Source of the DNA: Pseudomonas zanjanensis
GTDB lineage: Bacteria; Pseudomonadota; Gammaproteobacteria; Pseudomonadales; Pseudomonadaceae
DNA: 64,000 nt
NCBI RefSeq assembly: GCF_014268745.2
Contig: NZ_JABWRB020000001.1
Coordinates: 2,232,001-2,296,000, forward strand
Reading direction: 5' to 3'
Shown here: positions 27,029-35,251 of the stretch, in pieces
How positions within the stretch are numbered: position 1 is the stretch's first letter
How the letters are laid out: each line of letters starts with the position of its first letter
Made by a program: the position numbers and the translations under genes
Notes under the pieces: generated by a model
Seen by the model: the letters and a program-made list of their open reading frames with translations, nothing else
The model's database searches: none
What the model was told of the DNA's origin: nothing

Positions 27029-27094
27029 CTAGCCCGCCAAATAAGGAATGGCGGTAATAATGCTTGGCTGGCTACGCAGTACGGTTGAATTCAT
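27029..27094 (-). CDS. Ile/Thr-containing attenuation leader peptide
   Basis: 21-codon ORF ending in PSIITAIPYLAG, with two adjacent Ile codons, a Thr, and a third Ile just before the control hairpins. The sequence ACCGCC in the Thr-Ala codons can pair with GGCGGG at the end of the ORF, and that GGCGGG can instead pair with the terminator arm CCCGCC. A ribosome stalled at the Ile/Thr codons would cover the first arm and favour read-through. The predicted transcription start falls on the A of the ATG, so the peptide may be translated leaderless. The role is inferred from this geometry; no ribosome site is obvious. Confidence 0.72.
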   Translation of the reverse strand: MNSTVLRSQPSIITAIPYLAG

Positions 27095-27100
27095 GCCTGG

Positions 27101-27129
27101 AAATTAGCGGTGCGTTGGCGGCAAGTCAA
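27101..27129 (-). promoter_or_regulatory. Sigma-70 promoter of the threonine dehydratase leader
   Basis: TTGACT (27129-27124), a 17-bp spacer, TAATTT (27106-27101). The expected start, 7 nt downstream, is 27094, the first base of the leader peptide ATG. Confidence 0.7.
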
Positions 27130-27156
27130 TGGCAAAGATCAAATGCTATCCGCTCT

Positions 27157-27285
27157 TGTGGCGAGGGAGCTTGCTCCCGCTGGGTTGCGAAGCGACCCCA
27201 AAGCTAACGGCAATCAACCTGATACCGCGACGACAGATTCCGGGGGCCGCTGCGCAGCCCAGCGGGAGCAAGCTCCCTCGCCACA
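27157..27285. repeat. REP pair, type B
   Basis: Inverted type-B doublet between the PQQ dehydrogenase 3' end and the threonine dehydratase promoter. Confidence 0.9.
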
Positions 27286-27302
27286 AAAGCTCCGGCGTTG
27301 CG

Positions 27303-28451
27303 TCACTTGAGTCCGACCTTGTACAACGCCCCGTCGTCTTCATCAGTGAGCACATACAGGTACCCATCCGGCCCCTGGCGCACATCGCGGATTCGCGCCT
27401 TGAGTTCGCCCAGCAGGCGCTCTTCATGAACGACCTTGTCATCCTGCAACTGCAGCCGGATCAGTTCACCGGACACCAGGGCCCCGATGAACACACTGTG
27501 TTGCCAGGCCTTGAAGCGCTCATGGTCGTAGAATGCCATGCCGCTGAGCCCGGGAGACACCTGCCAGACATGGAAGGGGTCAACACCGCCTTCGATGCTC
27601 TTGCCCTGGGCTTCGGGAATCGGGGCGCCAGAATAATTGATGCCGTGGGTCGCCAACGGCCAGCCATAGTTCTTGCCACGCTCGATGAGGTTCAATTCAT
27701 CACCGCCCCGGGGCCCATGCTCGTTCTCCCACAGGGTGCCGTTCCACGGGTTGAGGGCGGCACCCTGGGGGTTGCGAACGCCGTAGGACCAGATTTCGGG
27801 ACGGACGCCTTTCTGGCCGACGAAGGGGTTATCGTCGGGGACCTTGCCGTCGGGGTAGATGCGCACGACCTTGCCTTGCAACTTGTCCAGGTCTTGGGCG
27901 GTGGGTCGGTCGTTGTTCTCCCCCAGGGTGATGAACAGATAGCCGTCGCGGTCGAAGACCAGTCGCGAGCCAAAGTGGTTGCCCGTGGACAATTTGGGTT
28001 GCTGGCGGAAGACCACGTCGAAGTTTTTCAGGCTCTTGAGGTCTTCGGACAATTGCCCGCGTCCCACGGCGGTGCCGGCCTTGCCGTCTGCACCCGCCTC
28101 GGCATAGGACAGGTAGACGGTGCGGTCCTGCTTGAAGTCCGGCGACAGCACCACGTCCAGCAAGCCGCCCTGGCCCTTGGCCCACACCTCGGGCACGCCG
28201 CTCAGGGGCGCGGACAACTTACCGTCGGGACTGACCACGCGCAGGTTGCCCTCTCGCTCCGTCACCAGCATGCCCTGTTGGCCAGGCAGGAATGCAACGG
28301 ACCAAGGGCGCTCCAGCCCCTTGACCACGGTGGTCACTTCCAGGGTGCCCTGTTCGCTTTTGAATGACTGGGTTGGCACGGCGATGGCCGGCGAGGCAAG
28401 GGTCAGGACAGTACTGGCGCAGAATGCGGCCAGGAGTGTTTTACGCAACAT
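27303..28451 (-). CDS. PQQ-dependent soluble aldose sugar dehydrogenase (YliI/Asd-like)
   Basis: 382-aa periplasmic quinoprotein. The signal peptide (LLAAFCASTVLTLASPAIA, cleavage near residue 22) is followed by a six-bladed propeller. Family motifs include VVKGLERPWSVAFLPG, GGLLDVVLSPDF, STGNHFGSRLVFDRDGYLFITLGE and WENEHGPRGGDELNLIERGKNYGWP. It oxidises aldoses with PQQ. The ATG at 28451 is preferred over 28457 because AAGGAA is then 8 nt upstream. A small secreted protein gene lies 35 nt upstream on the same strand. Confidence 0.93.
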   Translation of the reverse strand: MLRKTLLAAFCASTVLTLASPAIAVPTQSFKSEQGTLEVTTVVKGLERPWSVAFLPGQQGMLVTEREGNLRVVSPDGKLSAPLSGVPEVWAKGQGGLLDVVLSPDFKQDRTVYLSYAEAGADGKAGTAVGRGQLSEDLKSLKNFDVVFRQQPKLSTGNHFGSRLVFDRDGYLFITLGENNDRPTAQDLDKLQGKVVRIYPDGKVPDDNPFVGQKGVRPEIWSYGVRNPQGAALNPWNGTLWENEHGPRGGDELNLIERGKNYGWPLATHGINYSGAPIPEAQGKSIEGGVDPFHVWQVSPGLSGMAFYDHERFKAWQHSVFIGALVSGELIRLQLQDDKVVHEERLLGELKARIRDVRQGPDGYLYVLTDEDDGALYKVGLK

Positions 28452-28492
28452 GCACATTTCCTTCTGCGGTGTTGAAAGAGAAGCTCCAGCGC

Positions 28493-28834
28493 CTAGCGAT
28501 TGCCATTCTGGCTGTTGCGGGGTGGCGTGGGAGACTCGATGGTCGGTCGCGGCGAACCCGACGGCTGGCCGGACCGGGGGTAGCCATTGCCGATGCCGCC
28601 GTTTTCCAGGGTCGGAGGCCGTGGCACCGGCACGGTCGGATTGTCATGAATCGTCGGCACGTTGGGCCGGGTGCCCTGCATGCTGTTGGGATTGGCCCGA
28701 CGCGTCGGGCTGTTATAGGGATTGTTGTTGCCCGGCAGGTTCTGGGCCAGGACCATCGGGCCATCGTTGGGCGTGGCGGCCTGGGCAGTGGCGCTCAGCA
28801 GTAGCGTCATGATGGTAATCATCAGCCTGTTCAT
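28493..28834 (-). CDS. Small secreted Asn/Pro-rich protein of unknown function
   Basis: 113-aa protein. Residues 1-19 form a Sec signal peptide (MITIMTLLLSATAQA), and the mature part is low-complexity and rich in Asn, Pro, Gly and Arg (LPGNNNPYNSPTRRANPNS, PTVPVPRPPTLENGGIGNG). There are no cysteines or known domain. A near-perfect ribosome site (AAGGAGGTC) precedes the ATG. It is probably co-transcribed with the PQQ dehydrogenase 42 nt downstream; a periplasmic partner role is conjecture. Confidence 0.7.
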   Translation of the reverse strand: MNRLMITIMTLLLSATAQAATPNDGPMVLAQNLPGNNNPYNSPTRRANPNSMQGTRPNVPTIHDNPTVPVPRPPTLENGGIGNGYPRSGQPSGSPRPTIESPTPPRNSQNGNR

Positions 28835-28942
28835 TCGCAGACCTCCTTGAGTTCTGGCATATCGAAAGCACGCTACGCCGCAGGTTCGACGCTGTTAAGC
28901 GAAATGTGCCGGTGAAGATGTAACCAAGCGTCTCCGAACCAT

Positions 28943-29033
28943 TGTGGGAGCGAGCTTGCTCGCGATGGCGATGGGTCAGTTTGCATCAATGGCGCCTGTA
29001 CCGCGTCATCGCGAGCAAGCTCGATCCCACAGG
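28943..29033. repeat. REP pair, type A
   Basis: GTGGGAGCGAGCTTGCTCGCG and its complement (one arm altered to GATCCCAC), 60 bp before ku, in the divergent gap between the secreted protein and ku. Confidence 0.88.
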
Positions 29034-29095
29034 GAAACTTTTCCCAAGGCCCGAAGGTCACCAGAGAGACACTCACCGGCAAGGAAAACACCCCC

Positions 29096-29986
29096 ATGGC
29101 ACGGGCAATCTGGAAAGGCGCAATCAGTTTCGGGCTGGTCCACATTCCCGTGGCGCTGGTATCGGCCACCGCATCCCAAGGCGTGGATTTCGACTGGTTG
29201 GACAAGCGCAGCATGGACCCGGTGGGCTACAAGCGTGTCAACAAGGTCACCGGCAAGGAGGTGACCAAGGAAGATATCGTCAAAGGCGTGGAATACCAGA
29301 AAGGCCAATACGTGCTCATCAGCGAAGACGAGATCCGCGCCGCCCACCCCAAGTCCACCCAGACCATCGACATCTTTTCCTTTGTCGACAGCGAAAAAAT
29401 TCCCCTGCAAAACATCGACAAGCCCTATTTCCTGGCGCCCGACAAACGCGGCGGCAAAGTCTATGCCTTGCTGCGCGAAACACTGGTCAAGACCAACAAA
29501 GTAGCGCTGGCCCATGTGGTGCTGCATACCCGCCAGCACCTGGCCGCCCTCATGCCCCTGGAAACGGCGCTGGTGCTGGTGATGCTGCGCTGGCCCGCCG
29601 AGGTACGTGAGCTGGATGTCCTGGAGCTGGGCGACGAGGTGACGAACCCGACCCTGGCCAAGGGCGAGCTGGAAATGGCCAAGCGCCTTGTGGAAGACAT
29701 GAGCGGCGACTGGGAGCCCCAGGCTTACCGCGACAGCTTCGAGGACAAAATCATGGAACTGGTGGAGAAGAAGGCCAACGAGGGGCGGCTCGAAGCGGTG
29801 GAAACCGATCCTGGCGAAGAACAACGCAAGACCGCCGATGTCATCGACCTTACCGAATTGCTCAAGCGCAGCCTCGGCGGCAAGGGCAAGGCTCCCGATA
29901 AATCAGCCGGGAAAGCCCCGGCAAAACCTGCGAAAACCCGCAAATCCGCTCCTGCCAAAAAAGCCACCAAGGCCTCCCGGGGTTAA
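29096..29986 (+). CDS. ku: Ku DNA end-binding protein (NHEJ)
   Basis: 296-aa bacterial Ku. It opens with the family signature MARAIWKGAISFGLVHIPV and carries the core beta-barrel/ring (SQGVDFDWLDKRSMDPVGYKRVNK, KPYFLAPDKRGGKVYALLRE). After about residue 255 there is a Lys/Ala/Pro-rich tail (KAPAKPAKTRKSAPAKKATKASRG), which in other Ku proteins binds DNA. Ku homodimers thread onto broken ends and recruit LigD. It is followed 33 nt later by a LigD-like gene in the same direction. Confidence 0.95.
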   Translation: MARAIWKGAISFGLVHIPVALVSATASQGVDFDWLDKRSMDPVGYKRVNKVTGKEVTKEDIVKGVEYQKGQYVLISEDEIRAAHPKSTQTIDIFSFVDSEKIPLQNIDKPYFLAPDKRGGKVYALLRETLVKTNKVALAHVVLHTRQHLAALMPLETALVLVMLRWPAEVRELDVLELGDEVTNPTLAKGELEMAKRLVEDMSGDWEPQAYRDSFEDKIMELVEKKANEGRLEAVETDPGEEQRKTADVIDLTELLKRSLGGKGKAPDKSAGKAPAKPAKTRKSAPAKKATKASRG

Positions 29987-30019
29987 CCCCCCGGCGTGTG
30001 CAATACAAGGGAATCTGTC

Positions 30020-31996
30020 ATGGCCAACGCCGAGAGTGAATCTGCTCGTTTGTCCAATGCCGAGCCGGACGCAACGACATCCCGAAACCCTGGCCAAGGC
30101 GCAACCACAGCCCTGCCCGAACGCCTGGCACCGCAGTTGGCCACTCCCGTGGAGGAGCCCCCCACCGGTGAATGGCGCTACGAAGTCCAATTCCACGGAT
30201 ATCGACTGCTGACCCGCATCGAACACGGTGAAGTCCGGTTATACAACCGCAATCACCAGGACTGGACCGATCGGCTGAAGCTGCATGCCGACGCTTTGGC
30301 TGGGTTGAACCTGGGGGACAGTTGGCTCGACGGCGAACTGGTCCTGCTCGATGAGACCGGCCATTCCGATTTTGCCGCCCTGCGCGAGGCCTTCGAGATC
30401 AGCCGCACCGTCGACATGGTGTATTTCCTGTTCGATGCGCCCTTTCTCAATGGCGTCGACCTGCGTCAGGCGCCGGTGGAAGAACGCCGTGCGGCGCTGA
30501 AAAAAGCCCTCGGCAACAACGCCAGCAAGCGCCTGCGCTTCTCCGAATCGTTTTCCGCCAGCCAACACGATATGTTCGAGAGCGCCATCGCGCTCTCATT
30601 GGACAGCGTGGTCGGCAAGCGCCTGGGCAGTCCTTACGTTTCCAGGCGAAGCGACGATTGGGTAAAGCTCAAGTGCCGGCTGCGCCAAGCCTTTGTCATC
30701 GTCGGGTTCACCCGCCCCCAGGGCAAACGCAGCGGTTTCGGTGCGTTGCTGCTGGCCGTCAACGGGCCAACGGGGCTGACGTACGCCGGCCGGGTCGGCA
30801 CCGGGTTCAGCCAGGTGCAGATCAAGCAATTGCACGAGCAACTGTGTACCCAGCAGCGCGATACTCCACCACTGGCTGAGCCGCTCAACGGTACACAGGG
30901 ACGCGGCGTGCAATGGGTCGAGCCGACCCTGACCTGCGAAATCGAATTCACCGAGTGGACCCGCGACAACCAGGTGCGGCAGGCTATTTTCCTGGGCTTG
31001 CCGCCCGATACGCCCGCCAGCAAGGTTGTTCGTGAGCAGCCCCTGCCGATAAAACCCACTGCGCCAAAACCCCAGCGTCGTCACAAAGCCAGCGCGGCCA
31101 AGGTGGACGGTGTGACGATCACCCACCCTGATCGGGTCATCGACAGTGTCAGCGGCGTGCAAAAGGCCGAGCTGGCCCAGTACTACCTGGACATCGCCCC
31201 TTGGATCCTGCCGCACCTCAAGCTGCGTCCGGTCGCGCTGCTGCGGGCACCGGACGGTATCGGTGAAGACCTGTTCTTTCAAAAACACGCCGATCGACTG
31301 GAGATTCCCCACATCAAGCAGTTGGATCCGCATCTGGACCCGGGTCATGCCGCCCTGATGGAAATCGACGACATCCACGGGCTGGTTGGCGCGGCGCAGA
31401 TGGGCGCGGTGGAGCTGCACACCTGGACCGCGACCCACGACCGGATCGAGACGCCTGACCTGTTTGTCCTCGATCTGGACCCGGACCCGTCACTGCCCTG
31501 GAGCGCGATGATCGAGGCGACCCGCATGACCTTGGCGGTGCTGGACGAGCTGGGTTTGCAGGCCTTCCTCAAGACCAGCGGTGGCAAAGGCATGCACGTG
31601 ATCGTGCCATTGGCGAGAAACGAGGGCTGGGACACCACCAAGGCGTTTGCCAAGGCCATCTCCCAGTTCCTGACCCGGCAAGCGCCGGAGCGCATCACCG
31701 CTACCATGGGGCCGAAGAATCGCGTCGGGAAAATATTCGTCGACTACCTGCGCAACGCCCGCGGGGCTAGCACGGTGACTGCTTATTCAGTGCGCGCCAG
31801 GCCAGGCCTGCCGGTCTCGGTGCCCATTGCCCGCGCCGAACTGTCGACCCTGCGCAACGCCCAGCAATGGGATATCTATACCGCGCTGGAGCGGGCCAGG
31901 GGCTTGGGCGCCGATCCTTGGGAAGGTTATAACCACCGCCAGCGGATTACCGCCAGGATGTGGGAGCAGCTGGATGCGCAAAAACCCACCGACTGA
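30020..31996 (+). CDS. LigD-like protein: degenerate ligase domain fused to primase-polymerase
   Basis: 658-aa protein. After about 45 unstructured residues comes a DNA-ligase nucleotidyltransferase/OB region (about 48-330), then an AEP polymerase domain (about 365-650). The polymerase motifs are intact: LFVLDLDPDPS (metal Asp pair), LKTSGGKGMHVIVPL, and GKIFVDYLRN. In the ligase, motif I should read E-I-K-x-D-G-Y-R but reads EVQFHGYRL, so the adenylated lysine is Gln57 and the Asp is His59. Motifs DGELVLLDE, GKRLGSPY and WVKLKC remain. The N-terminal phosphoesterase domain of usual Pseudomonas LigD is missing. It probably acts as an end-processing polymerase with Ku, not as a ligase. Confidence 0.85.
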   Translation: MANAESESARLSNAEPDATTSRNPGQGATTALPERLAPQLATPVEEPPTGEWRYEVQFHGYRLLTRIEHGEVRLYNRNHQDWTDRLKLHADALAGLNLGDSWLDGELVLLDETGHSDFAALREAFEISRTVDMVYFLFDAPFLNGVDLRQAPVEERRAALKKALGNNASKRLRFSESFSASQHDMFESAIALSLDSVVGKRLGSPYVSRRSDDWVKLKCRLRQAFVIVGFTRPQGKRSGFGALLLAVNGPTGLTYAGRVGTGFSQVQIKQLHEQLCTQQRDTPPLAEPLNGTQGRGVQWVEPTLTCEIEFTEWTRDNQVRQAIFLGLPPDTPASKVVREQPLPIKPTAPKPQRRHKASAAKVDGVTITHPDRVIDSVSGVQKAELAQYYLDIAPWILPHLKLRPVALLRAPDGIGEDLFFQKHADRLEIPHIKQLDPHLDPGHAALMEIDDIHGLVGAAQMGAVELHTWTATHDRIETPDLFVLDLDPDPSLPWSAMIEATRMTLAVLDELGLQAFLKTSGGKGMHVIVPLARNEGWDTTKAFAKAISQFLTRQAPERITATMGPKNRVGKIFVDYLRNARGASTVTAYSVRARPGLPVSVPIARAELSTLRNAQQWDIYTALERARGLGADPWEGYNHRQRITARMWEQLDAQKPTD

Positions 31997-32011
31997 AACC
32001 TATGGGGCGTA

Positions 32012-32164
32012 GGAGCTCGTAGGAGCTGTCGAGTGCAACGAGGCTGCGATCTTGTCCCAAACAATTGAGTCGCAAGCGAAAAGATCAAGATCAAGATCAA
32101 GATCAAGATCAAGATCAAGATCAAGATCAAGATCAAAAGATCGCAGGCTTCGCCAGCTCCTACG
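32012..32164. repeat. GATCAA hexanucleotide microsatellite inside an inverted repeat
   Basis: About nine perfect GATCAA units (32083-32136) are flanked by GTAGGAGCTG...GCTGCGATCTT on the left and AAGATCGCAGGCTTCGCCAGCTCCTAC on the right, which are imperfect complements. The right arm ends 4 nt before the lpxO-like stop codon. Confidence 0.85.
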
Positions 32165-32168
32165 GGGT

Positions 32169-33068
32169 TTAGATCCAAACGAAGATCGCCAGTAATCCAC
32201 CGAAAAATGCCCACTTCTGCAGGTAGTACAACCTGCGGTTGCGCTTTTTCAGGGCCTTGCCTTGCAAACGTATCTTGTAGAGCCTGGAGAATGCCCGGTT
32301 CAGGCCGCCCGTCCTGTCGCCCGCGTCGTTGGGCGCGCCGGCCGCCGCCATCACGGTGCGGCTGAACCAGCGGTTGAACGCCGTGGCCCAGGGAAACTTC
32401 ATCGGCCGCTCCACGTCGCAGAACAGGATGATGCGGTTCTGGTCGGTGGTGTTCTCGGCGTAATGAATGAACGTTTCGTCAAAAATCACCGCTTCGCCAT
32501 CACGCCAGTGATAAGCCTCGCCATCGACATTGATGTAGCAGCCGGCATCGTTGGGCGTTTCCAGGCCCAAGTGATAGCGATAGGACCCGGCATATGGGTC
32601 GCGGTGCCGGACCAGCTTCGACCCCGGCGGCAACTCGGCAAACATCGCCGCCTTGATCGACCCGATGCTCTGCACCAGTTCGGTGGTGCGTGGGCACAAT
32701 TTCATGGCCGACGGATGGCTGTCGCCGTACCACTTCAGGTAGAAACGTTTCCAGCCGGTCTTGAAGAATGAGTTGAAACCCACGTCGTCGTACTGATTGG
32801 AACGCTTGATCTCCCCCGCCCGCAGCAGGCTCTGGCCTTCGGCCCGGATTTCTTCCCAATGAGCCTGCAGCGGACTCAGGTCCGGGAACTGCGTCGGGCT
32901 CAGGAAAGGCCTGTTGGGCAGTTTCGAGCACAGGTAAAGCAGGCAATTGATCGGTGCGAGAAAAGACGAATGATCGCTCAGCTGGCGTCCGACCTTATGC
33001 CGCACGCGTCCACGCAGGTGGACGTAGCCGATGGAGAGGAGGTAGATCGCGACAATGATGAGCTTCAC
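32169..33068 (-). CDS. lpxO: LpxO-like lipid A 2-hydroxylase (Asp/Asn beta-hydroxylase fold)
   Basis: 299-aa Fe(II)/2-oxoglutarate dioxygenase. One N-terminal membrane helix (IIVAIYLLSIGYVHLRG) and a C-terminal hydrophobic end (WAFFGGLLAIFVWI) anchor it to the inner membrane. The metal-binding HxD is in LVRHRDPYAGSYRYHLGL, the distal His is in DETFIHYAENTTDQNRIILF, and WRDGEAVIFDE follows the family pattern. Known relatives 2-hydroxylate the secondary acyl chains of lipid A. The gene name is by similarity of length and motifs. Confidence 0.88.
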   Translation of the reverse strand: MKLIIVAIYLLSIGYVHLRGRVRHKVGRQLSDHSSFLAPINCLLYLCSKLPNRPFLSPTQFPDLSPLQAHWEEIRAEGQSLLRAGEIKRSNQYDDVGFNSFFKTGWKRFYLKWYGDSHPSAMKLCPRTTELVQSIGSIKAAMFAELPPGSKLVRHRDPYAGSYRYHLGLETPNDAGCYINVDGEAYHWRDGEAVIFDETFIHYAENTTDQNRIILFCDVERPMKFPWATAFNRWFSRTVMAAAGAPNDAGDRTGGLNRAFSRLYKIRLQGKALKKRNRRLYYLQKWAFFGGLLAIFVWI

Positions 33069-33474
33069 GAAAGTCCGTCACAAAGCAGGGAGTGAACAGG
33101 CTGCGTCTCCGGGCCAACCAAGCGGCAAGGGAGATGGCATTGGGTGAGGTGGCATTTTAGCCAGAGTTTGTAACCAAAAGTTATCCTGAAGTTGTGAAAA
33201 ACTGTCTTGTCCGGGCAATACCCTATCGTTAATGCGGCCAGATCAGTACAATCGCCGCCAATTATCACGCGCTCCCTTTGGCCGATGCCGCAAACTGCGG
33301 TTTCGGCGCACGTCTACCCGGGCCGGGCGCTCCGTATGCTGCTGTCCTCTTATGCCGGATGGACCCTTGCGCTTGCGACCGCGACGCCTTTGCGCGGTCG
33401 GGACGTGCGCAAACAGGTACTGAACAGGTACTGCCGCACCCTTAGCTACTCTGAATGTTCCGCAGGATAAACCT
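33069..33474. other. 405-bp gap between lpxO and ybiT; weak promoter only
   Basis: I see no convincing gene. A possible sigma-70 promoter toward ybiT is TTGTCC (33207-33212), a 17-bp spacer, TAATGC (33230-33235). A 7-bp hairpin GACCGCG...CGCGGTC lies at 33377-33399 in the presumed leader. Short open frames here have no ribosome sites or recognisable sequence. Confidence 0.35.
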
Positions 33475-35064
33475 TTGATCTCTACAGCTAACATCACGAT
33501 GCAGTTCGGCGCCAAGCCACTGTTCGAAAACGTCTCTGTCAAATTCGGCGCGGGCAACCGCTACGGTCTGATCGGCGCCAACGGTTGCGGCAAGTCGACC
33601 TTCATGAAAATCCTCGGTGGCGACCTCGAGCCGTCCGGTGGCCAGGTCATGCTCGAGCCGAACGTGCGCCTGGGCAAACTTCGCCAGGACCAGTTCGCCT
33701 ACGAAGAATTCACCGTGATCGACACCGTGATCATGGGTCACGAAGAGCTGTGGAAGGTCAAGGCCGAGCGCGATCGCATCTATTCGCTGCCGGAAATGAC
33801 CGAAGAAGACGGCATGGCCGTGGCCGAGCTCGAAACCGAATTTGCCGAGATGGACGGCTACACCGCCGAATCCCGCGCCGGTGAACTGCTGCTGGGCCTG
33901 GGGATTGGCATCGAACAGCATTTCGGCCCGATGAGCGAAGTGTCGCCTGGCTGGAAACTGCGCGTACTGCTGGCCCAGGCACTATTCTCCGACCCGGAAG
34001 TGCTGCTGCTCGACGAACCGACCAACCACCTGGATATCAACACCATCCGCTGGCTGGAAAACGTGCTGACCCAGCGTTCGAGCCTGATGATCATCATCTC
34101 CCACGACCGTCACTTCCTGAACAGTGTCTGCACCCACATGGCGGACCTGGACTACGGCGAGCTGCGCCTGTTCCCGGGCAACTACGATGAGTACATGACC
34201 GTGGCGACCCAGTCCCGCGAGCAACTGCTGTCGGACAACGCCAAGAAGAAAGCCCAGATTTCCGAACTGCAATCGTTCGTCAGCCGTTTCTCGGCCAACG
34301 CCTCGAAAGCCAAGCAGGCCACCTCCCGCGCCAAGCAGATCGACAAGATCCAACTGGCCGAGGTCAAGCCATCGAGCCGCGTCAGCCCGTTCATCCGCTT
34401 CGAGCAGACCAAGAAACTGCACCGCCAGGCGGTCATCGTCGAACGCATGGCCAAGGGCTTTGACGGCAAGCCGCTGTTCAAGGATTTCAGCTTCACCGTC
34501 GAAGCCGGCGAGCGCGTGGCGATCATTGGCCCGAACGGTATCGGCAAGACCACCTTGCTGCGCACCCTGGTCAATGAACTGGAACCGGACGCCGGCACCG
34601 TGAAATGGACCGACGCCGCGGAACTCGGCTACTACGCCCAGGACCATGCCCATGACTTCGAAGACGACGTCAACCTGTTCGACTGGATGGGCCAGTGGAC
34701 CCAGGGTGGCGAGCAGCTTGTGCGTGGCACCTTGGGCCGCATGCTGTTTTCCAACGACGAGATCCTCAAGTCGGTCAAGGTCATTTCCGGTGGTGAGCAA
34801 GGCCGCATGCTGTTCGGCAAGCTGATCCTGCAAAAGCCGAACGTGCTGGTGATGGACGAACCGACCAACCACTTGGACATGGAGTCCATCGAAGCGCTGA
34901 ACCTGGCGCTGGAAAACTACCCAGGCACGCTGATCTTCGTCAGCCATGACCGAGAGTTCGTATCGTCCCTGGCCACCCGCATCATCGAGCTGAGCGCCGA
35001 CGGCGTGGTCGACTTCAGCGGCACCTACGACGACTACCTGCGCAGCCAGGGTGTGGTGTTCTAA
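33475..35064 (+). CDS. ybiT: ABC-F ribosome-associated ATPase YbiT
   Basis: 529-aa soluble protein with two ABC domains and no membrane part, acting on ribosomes. Domain 1: Walker [10 protein letters not shown], signature [15 protein letters not shown], Walker [12 protein letters not shown]. Linker region with the [16 protein letters not shown] motif (about 265-290). Domain 2: [34 protein letters not shown]. The sequence closely follows E. coli YbiT as I recall it ([35 protein letters not shown]). The start is a TTG at 33475 after a GCAGGA ribosome site; no better ATG exists before the conserved N-terminus. Confidence 0.94.
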   Translation: MISTANITMQFGAKPLFENVSVKFGAGNRYGLIGANGCGKSTFMKILGGDLEPSGGQVMLEPNVRLGKLRQDQFAYEEFTVIDTVIMGHEELWKVKAERDRIYSLPEMTEEDGMAVAELETEFAEMDGYTAESRAGELLLGLGIGIEQHFGPMSEVSPGWKLRVLLAQALFSDPEVLLLDEPTNHLDINTIRWLENVLTQRSSLMIIISHDRHFLNSVCTHMADLDYGELRLFPGNYDEYMTVATQSREQLLSDNAKKKAQISELQSFVSRFSANASKAKQATSRAKQIDKIQLAEVKPSSRVSPFIRFEQTKKLHRQAVIVERMAKGFDGKPLFKDFSFTVEAGERVAIIGPNGIGKTTLLRTLVNELEPDAGTVKWTDAAELGYYAQDHAHDFEDDVNLFDWMGQWTQGGEQLVRGTLGRMLFSNDEILKSVKVISGGEQGRMLFGKLILQKPNVLVMDEPTNHLDMESIEALNLALENYPGTLIFVSHDREFVSSLATRIIELSADGVVDFSGTYDDYLRSQGVVF

Positions 35065-35102
35065 GGGCAGCCCCGAGTTGTAAGCTTCAAGCGGCAAGTC
35101 AA

Positions 35103-35134
35103 AAGCCCCGTCCACTGTGACGGGGCTTTTTGCA
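35103..35134 (+). terminator. Rho-independent terminator of ybiT
   Basis: AAAGCCCCGTC, loop CACTGT, GACGGGGCTTTTTG: a strong symmetric terminator 39 nt after the ybiT stop. It could work in both directions. Confidence 0.92.
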
Positions 35135-35156
35135 TTCCAAGGGTAACTCCCCTATG

Positions 35157-35240
35157 TGTGCGAGCTTGCTCGCGATGGCGCCAGCCCAGACAACGCTGCC
35201 CCCGTGGCGAGGGAGCTTGCTCCCGCTCGGCTGCGCAGCC
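35157..35240. repeat. Adjacent single REPs, one type A and one type B
   Basis: A type-A remnant (GTGCGAGCTTGCTCGCGATGG, 35158-35178) is followed 25 bp later by an unpaired type-B palindrome (GTGGCGAGGGAGCTTGCTCC, from 35203). Neither has its usual inverted partner, and the second runs up to the stop region of the FixJ-like gene. Confidence 0.8.
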
Positions 35241-35251
35241 GTTGAGAACGC

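Noticed and set aside
32000..32200. Asp-Leu repeat protein on the minus strand
   Set aside because: The DLDLDL run is a direct product of the GATCAA microsatellite; there is no start context or domain.
33207..33470. 87-codon frame upstream of ybiT
   Set aside because: No ribosome site, no family resemblance, and it would occupy the ybiT leader including a predicted promoter.
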